A stretch of DNA of 64,000 nucleotides from Antedon bifida (Eukaryota; Echinodermata; Crinoidea; Comatulida; Antedonidae), in the NCBI GenBank assembly GCA_963402885.1, contig OY727096.1:18581820-18645819 (forward strand), in the 5' to 3' direction. Of this stretch, positions 60,575-64,000 are shown piece by piece. A program made the translations under genes and the position numbers. The first letter of the stretch is position 1. Every line of letters begins with the position of its first letter. The notes beneath the pieces are model-generated. The model worked only from the letters and a program-made list of their open reading frames with translations, ran no database searches and was not told the DNA's origin.

Positions 60575-62840
60575 GTAGGTCATTCATTATTTATGATATT
60601 AATAACAAACATTTTGCTTTGTAATATCAATTTTATCAACATGGTGTAATGGAGAGGTTTAACCCCATAGTGATTTAATAATAACAAGGCCAAAGACATT
60701 GCAAAATATTATCACTTTTACTTTCACTAATAAATAAATATACAAACTGTATCTGAAAATCTTTTTCGGGCATAGGTATAGCTTACCTAGATAAACTGAC
60801 AACAGTTGAAGAGAGGATTCCTAATAGAAGAAATTCCATTGAGCAACCATAATCCTCGAATCACACCCTCAAGTGGGAGCCATTCCATTTCTTGTGTATT
60901 TTAAAATACTTTATAAACAGTCTAAATAGAACTAATTTTAGAATTAGAAAATTTTTTTAAATTATTTTTTTTTATAGCAAGGTTAGAAATTTAATTTTTT
61001 ATCCACGAGCAAACATTCTAATTGTTACAAAATCTAACACATAAGCACATTTTAGTAAAATATTTAAGTTACAAATATTTACAGCAATTGGCAGATCATA
61101 CCTCTAGTACTTTTGCTAGACTAAAATGTAACTTTAAAAAAAAAATACTGTAGGTTTGACATTTTCAACTAGCAATTATGAAAAATGTAATAGTAAATAG
61201 AATTTAAAGCCTTGAAAAAGGTTGATTTCGTATTCATATTTTTGTAGTGATACAAAGCTGTTTATTTAAATTTTGTTTACACTGGATGTATTGTCTCTGA
61301 AATAAAAAGATTGAATTGAATTAATAATATACTTTAATAACACAAGCAGATGTTTGTGCGTCTCCATGACGTAAGTGGATATGTTGTTTATCAAATTTGA
61401 GAACGCACCGATCTGTGTTTACTGGTTGTTTTTATCGTAGCTATATTGAGACTATGAAAGAACCAGTAAAAATTGATTATTCCATAGAAATGCTTTGAAA
61501 GATATAAAAGTGTTTTTTTTTAAAACAGATTTATGGCTTTTGAAATTAGAGAAAAGTAAAGAATCGTTGACTTGGTTGTTTGTTTATTGTTGCTGTATTG
61601 AATTCTGTTTTTGAAAGAAACACTAAAATTGATTGTCATGGAAACGGCTTCTATGTATAGTAAACAGATTTATGATATAGAATTTACTTTTATTGTGACA
61701 GATGTAGTTTGACGAAGAACAATTTTATTGTATGAGTGAGAAAAGCATGATATGAATTTCTGTAACCCTGGACCAATAATCTGAGATCCTCCTATTGATA
61801 TAGGTTAGATCTAAATGACTAGATCATGCCTAGGTTAGATCTAAATGACCAGATCAAGCCAACAAGCTATTACTACAGTCGCAACCCTCATCTGGGAGAC
61901 CTCTATTCAGGGGACATCCCTATTTAGGGGATCCCATTTTGTAAGGTGTCCCCTTAATAGAGTTTTTACTGTATACCCAGCCTGAATGTAATTCTGCAGT
62001 AAATTATAATATTCAAGTCAATCAGGAAGGTTATTGGTCTTCAAATTTAGCTTTCCTTTTTTTTATCTATGACCTACTGTAATGTACTATATATGCACAA
62101 AATTGAAGAATTACTATACCAGGAAAATGTATTAACATTACAATGTCTACAGTATGTCAAGACAATGTAGGCTAGGAAATAAAAAAAAAAAAATGTTAGT
62201 AGCCCAGTGGTCCGTCTAGTAAGGTCTGTAATAGTACATCATGTTCCAATGGATCTATGCTTGGCCTATTTGTCATAAACAACATCCTTATTTACAACAT
62301 GATGAGATCAGACAGAGTGATGAGTTTGTTTCCGAATCATTAGACAAGTGTCTTCCAGTCTGTTAAACATACCGTGTGGGTCATGGCGGTTGGCATTCAA
62401 GATCGTTAAAAGAATCGACTAGTTGGCTAGTAATTAATTTGAGTAGCAATTTATCTGAAGCATTTATGATTAACATGGCTTGAGTGAGTTGTTTTTCATC
62501 AATAGAATCTCAAGAGACTGAATATCTTTGTAAACAAATAGCACATTAAGCATAATAATATGTTGAATAATTTATAGAAATTGAAAGAAAAAAATATTGG
62601 AAAGAAACTAAACCACTTGGCAATAAACGCTGAAATAAATATTGTTAAATGTGAAATTTGTGAATATCCGTAGGAGAGGAAAAACATCCTCACCAAGAGA
62701 CGAACTGTTTGATATTTGGTAGGAATATCATTCCACTGGAGATGAAGTTCTCTTTTGAAGTTTTCTGAAGCGTTTAAAAAACCAAGATGTAGAAAACTCA
62801 TCTGTCAGATATATATCTTGAGTTTTCTACATCTTGAACT
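60575..62840. other. AT-rich PDPK1 intron
   Basis: No exon is recognised. A pogo-like fragment (cctctattcaggggacatcc ... gtgtccccttaatagag) lies at 61880-61972. At 62784-62835 a perfect 17-bp inverted repeat aagatgtagaaaactca has an 18-bp spacer, immediately before MITE copy 15. Confidence 0.5.
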
Positions 62841-62848
62841 AGAATATC

Positions 62849-62997
62849 AGCTTTATGTGACAAAGAAATGTGATGTGCCCATATATGGACATGATGATGT
62901 CATATTGCTACCATATTTGGACATATCACTAGCATATTTGGGCACATCACACCTTTTTTTGTCAAACTAGTTTGATAGTGTACTGTAGACAGAGCTT
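62849..62997. mobile_element. MITE family A, copy 15
   Basis: Left terminus lost (starts cagctttatgtgacaaagaa), centre ccatatatggacatgatgat, right actagtttgatagtgtactg tagacagagctt. Confidence 0.85.
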
Positions 62998-63044
62998 GAA
63001 ATCTCAGTTTGTAGATTGTTTGATGATAGGGAATGATAGAAAAC

Positions 63045-63080
63045 TCCATGGAGGAAATATCTATATATTTCCTCCATGGA
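63045..63080. repeat. Perfect 16-bp inverted repeat with 4-nt loop
   Basis: tccatggaggaaatat, loop ctat, then atatttcctccatgga; able to form a hairpin or cruciform. It lies 48 bp after MITE copy 15. Confidence 0.9.
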
Positions 63081-63742
63081 TATTCCAAGTTTTTAGACAT
63101 CCTATTCGCTGTGTGTGTTCTTGTGCTGTTTTCATGATCATTAATATATTACTGTACACGTGTGAACCATCTATACTAATTGGATTTATCTATCTGGACA
63201 TTTCCTGTAGTCAGTTAATATGAACAACATTTCAGTGCTCTCTAACTAATGTAATTGGAGGACGTATTCTTATAATAAACATCTTTAACAAATACCAATA
63301 TGAAACTGCCTTATTTCAAAAATATGTTTCTTTGATTATTTTGGACATTATTGTGTCCTGTTATGTATTCCTTACATTTATTTATCAAACTTTAGTTCCA
63401 CGAATCAGTTACTGGGAACTTTATATTATATTATGTATTTAAAACGATTTAAATAATGATACAATATATCATAAACTCTGTAAACAAGAATATCATGTTT
63501 CTTTAAGTCATTAATTTATTTTTAAGTGTGAACCATCAATAATAAATTGTATTTATATGGATAATTCCCGTACTGTATTTGCTGTGCGAACAACAGTTTA
63601 ATAATAAGTTGATGGATTTACATACGTCACATGCACATTGATACATTTATCATTATTTTTTTTAAGTATGTTATTTTGATATTGAATGCACTGCATTGTT
63701 TTCTGCTACGTGCATGCTTGCAATCATAAAAGTCAACCATTA

Positions 63743-63905
63743 AGACTTGTCTACACTATCAAACTTTATGTGATATGAAAATGTGATATGCCCATATATG
63801 GACACAATTATGTCATATCACTACCATATTTAGGCATATCACTACCATATTTGGGCACATCATACTTTTTTTGTCAAACTTGTTTGATAGTGTAGACAGA
63901 GCTTT
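63743..63905. mobile_element. MITE family A, copy 16
   Basis: Left taagacttgtctacactatc, centre ccatatatggacacaattat, doubled tatcactaccatattt, right gtttgatagtgtagacagag cttta. Confidence 0.88.
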
Positions 63906-64000
63906 AAATTGAAAGTGTGTTGTTTGCTTTAAAATCAATGGCAAGTTTAGGCCGAGAGGTTACACCCCGGACGGAGCATTGTCAAGGGGAAACAACCATG

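Noticed and set aside
60778..60852. Possible alternative PDPK1 3' exon (cataggtatagc..., 24 codons then stop)
   Set aside because: Acceptor is weak and the peptide does not match the conserved AIK kinase segment expected at this point.

Overview
This is an animal nuclear genome window. It is AT-rich and intron-rich, with GT/AG introns mostly 80-1500 bp long, a Pol III tRNA gene with an intron, H3.3 on its own, and many short inverted-repeat elements. Protein similarity is about equally close to vertebrate orthologues throughout, so I infer an invertebrate deuterostome, possibly an echinoderm. The species is not determined.

Layout: (1) 1-1885, a GC-fluctuating repeat with a 1650-bp offset direct duplication. 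(2) 5964-6347 (-), the first two coding exons of an unkempt (UNK) zinc-finger gene; the rest is not recognisable here. (3) 8840-12640 (+), a TRAF6-like RING/zinc-finger gene of 320 aa that stops before any MATH domain and whose last exon is present twice. (4) 14997-15513 (+), histone H3.3. (5) 16495-17204 (-), a UQCC4/CCSMST1-like complex III assembly factor, head to head with (6) 17701-27450 (+), DNA topoisomerase III alpha in 24 exons with a possible mitochondrial upstream start. (7) 28561-28671 (-), an intron-containing tRNA-Ile(UAU). (8) 29049-39468 (+), TMF1 (golgin/TATA element modulatory factor), 18 exons, 1109 aa. (9) 42221-44087 (-), ATP synthase subunit d in 5 exons. (10) 58462-60574 (+), the start of PDPK1 (PDK1 kinase), with two candidate first exons at 46259 and 57199; the catalytic core continues beyond the window.

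Exon structures were built by hand from splice signals and reading phase. All internal junctions quoted are phase-consistent. The products are mostly housekeeping: chromatin, mitochondrial DNA topology and respiratory-chain assembly, ATP synthase, Golgi tethering and growth-factor kinase signalling. They do not form an operon-like system, but UNK, H3.3 and ATP5PD are also linked in human 17q25.1, which suggests old microsynteny.

Mobile and repetitive DNA: one MITE family (TIR starting GCTCTGTCTACACTATCAAA) has about 16 full or partial copies. Several Harbinger-like elements share a TGTTTC(T/C)GC(T/A)GC terminus but carry different CCG-centred subterminal repeats, and one of them retains a Myb/SANT-like ORF. 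A 2.7-kb minisatellite at 52.2-54.9 kb contains 388-bp higher-order units. The most noteworthy observations are the MATH-less TRAF with its duplicated terminal exon, the Harbinger series, and the RG-rich C-terminus of TOP3A.
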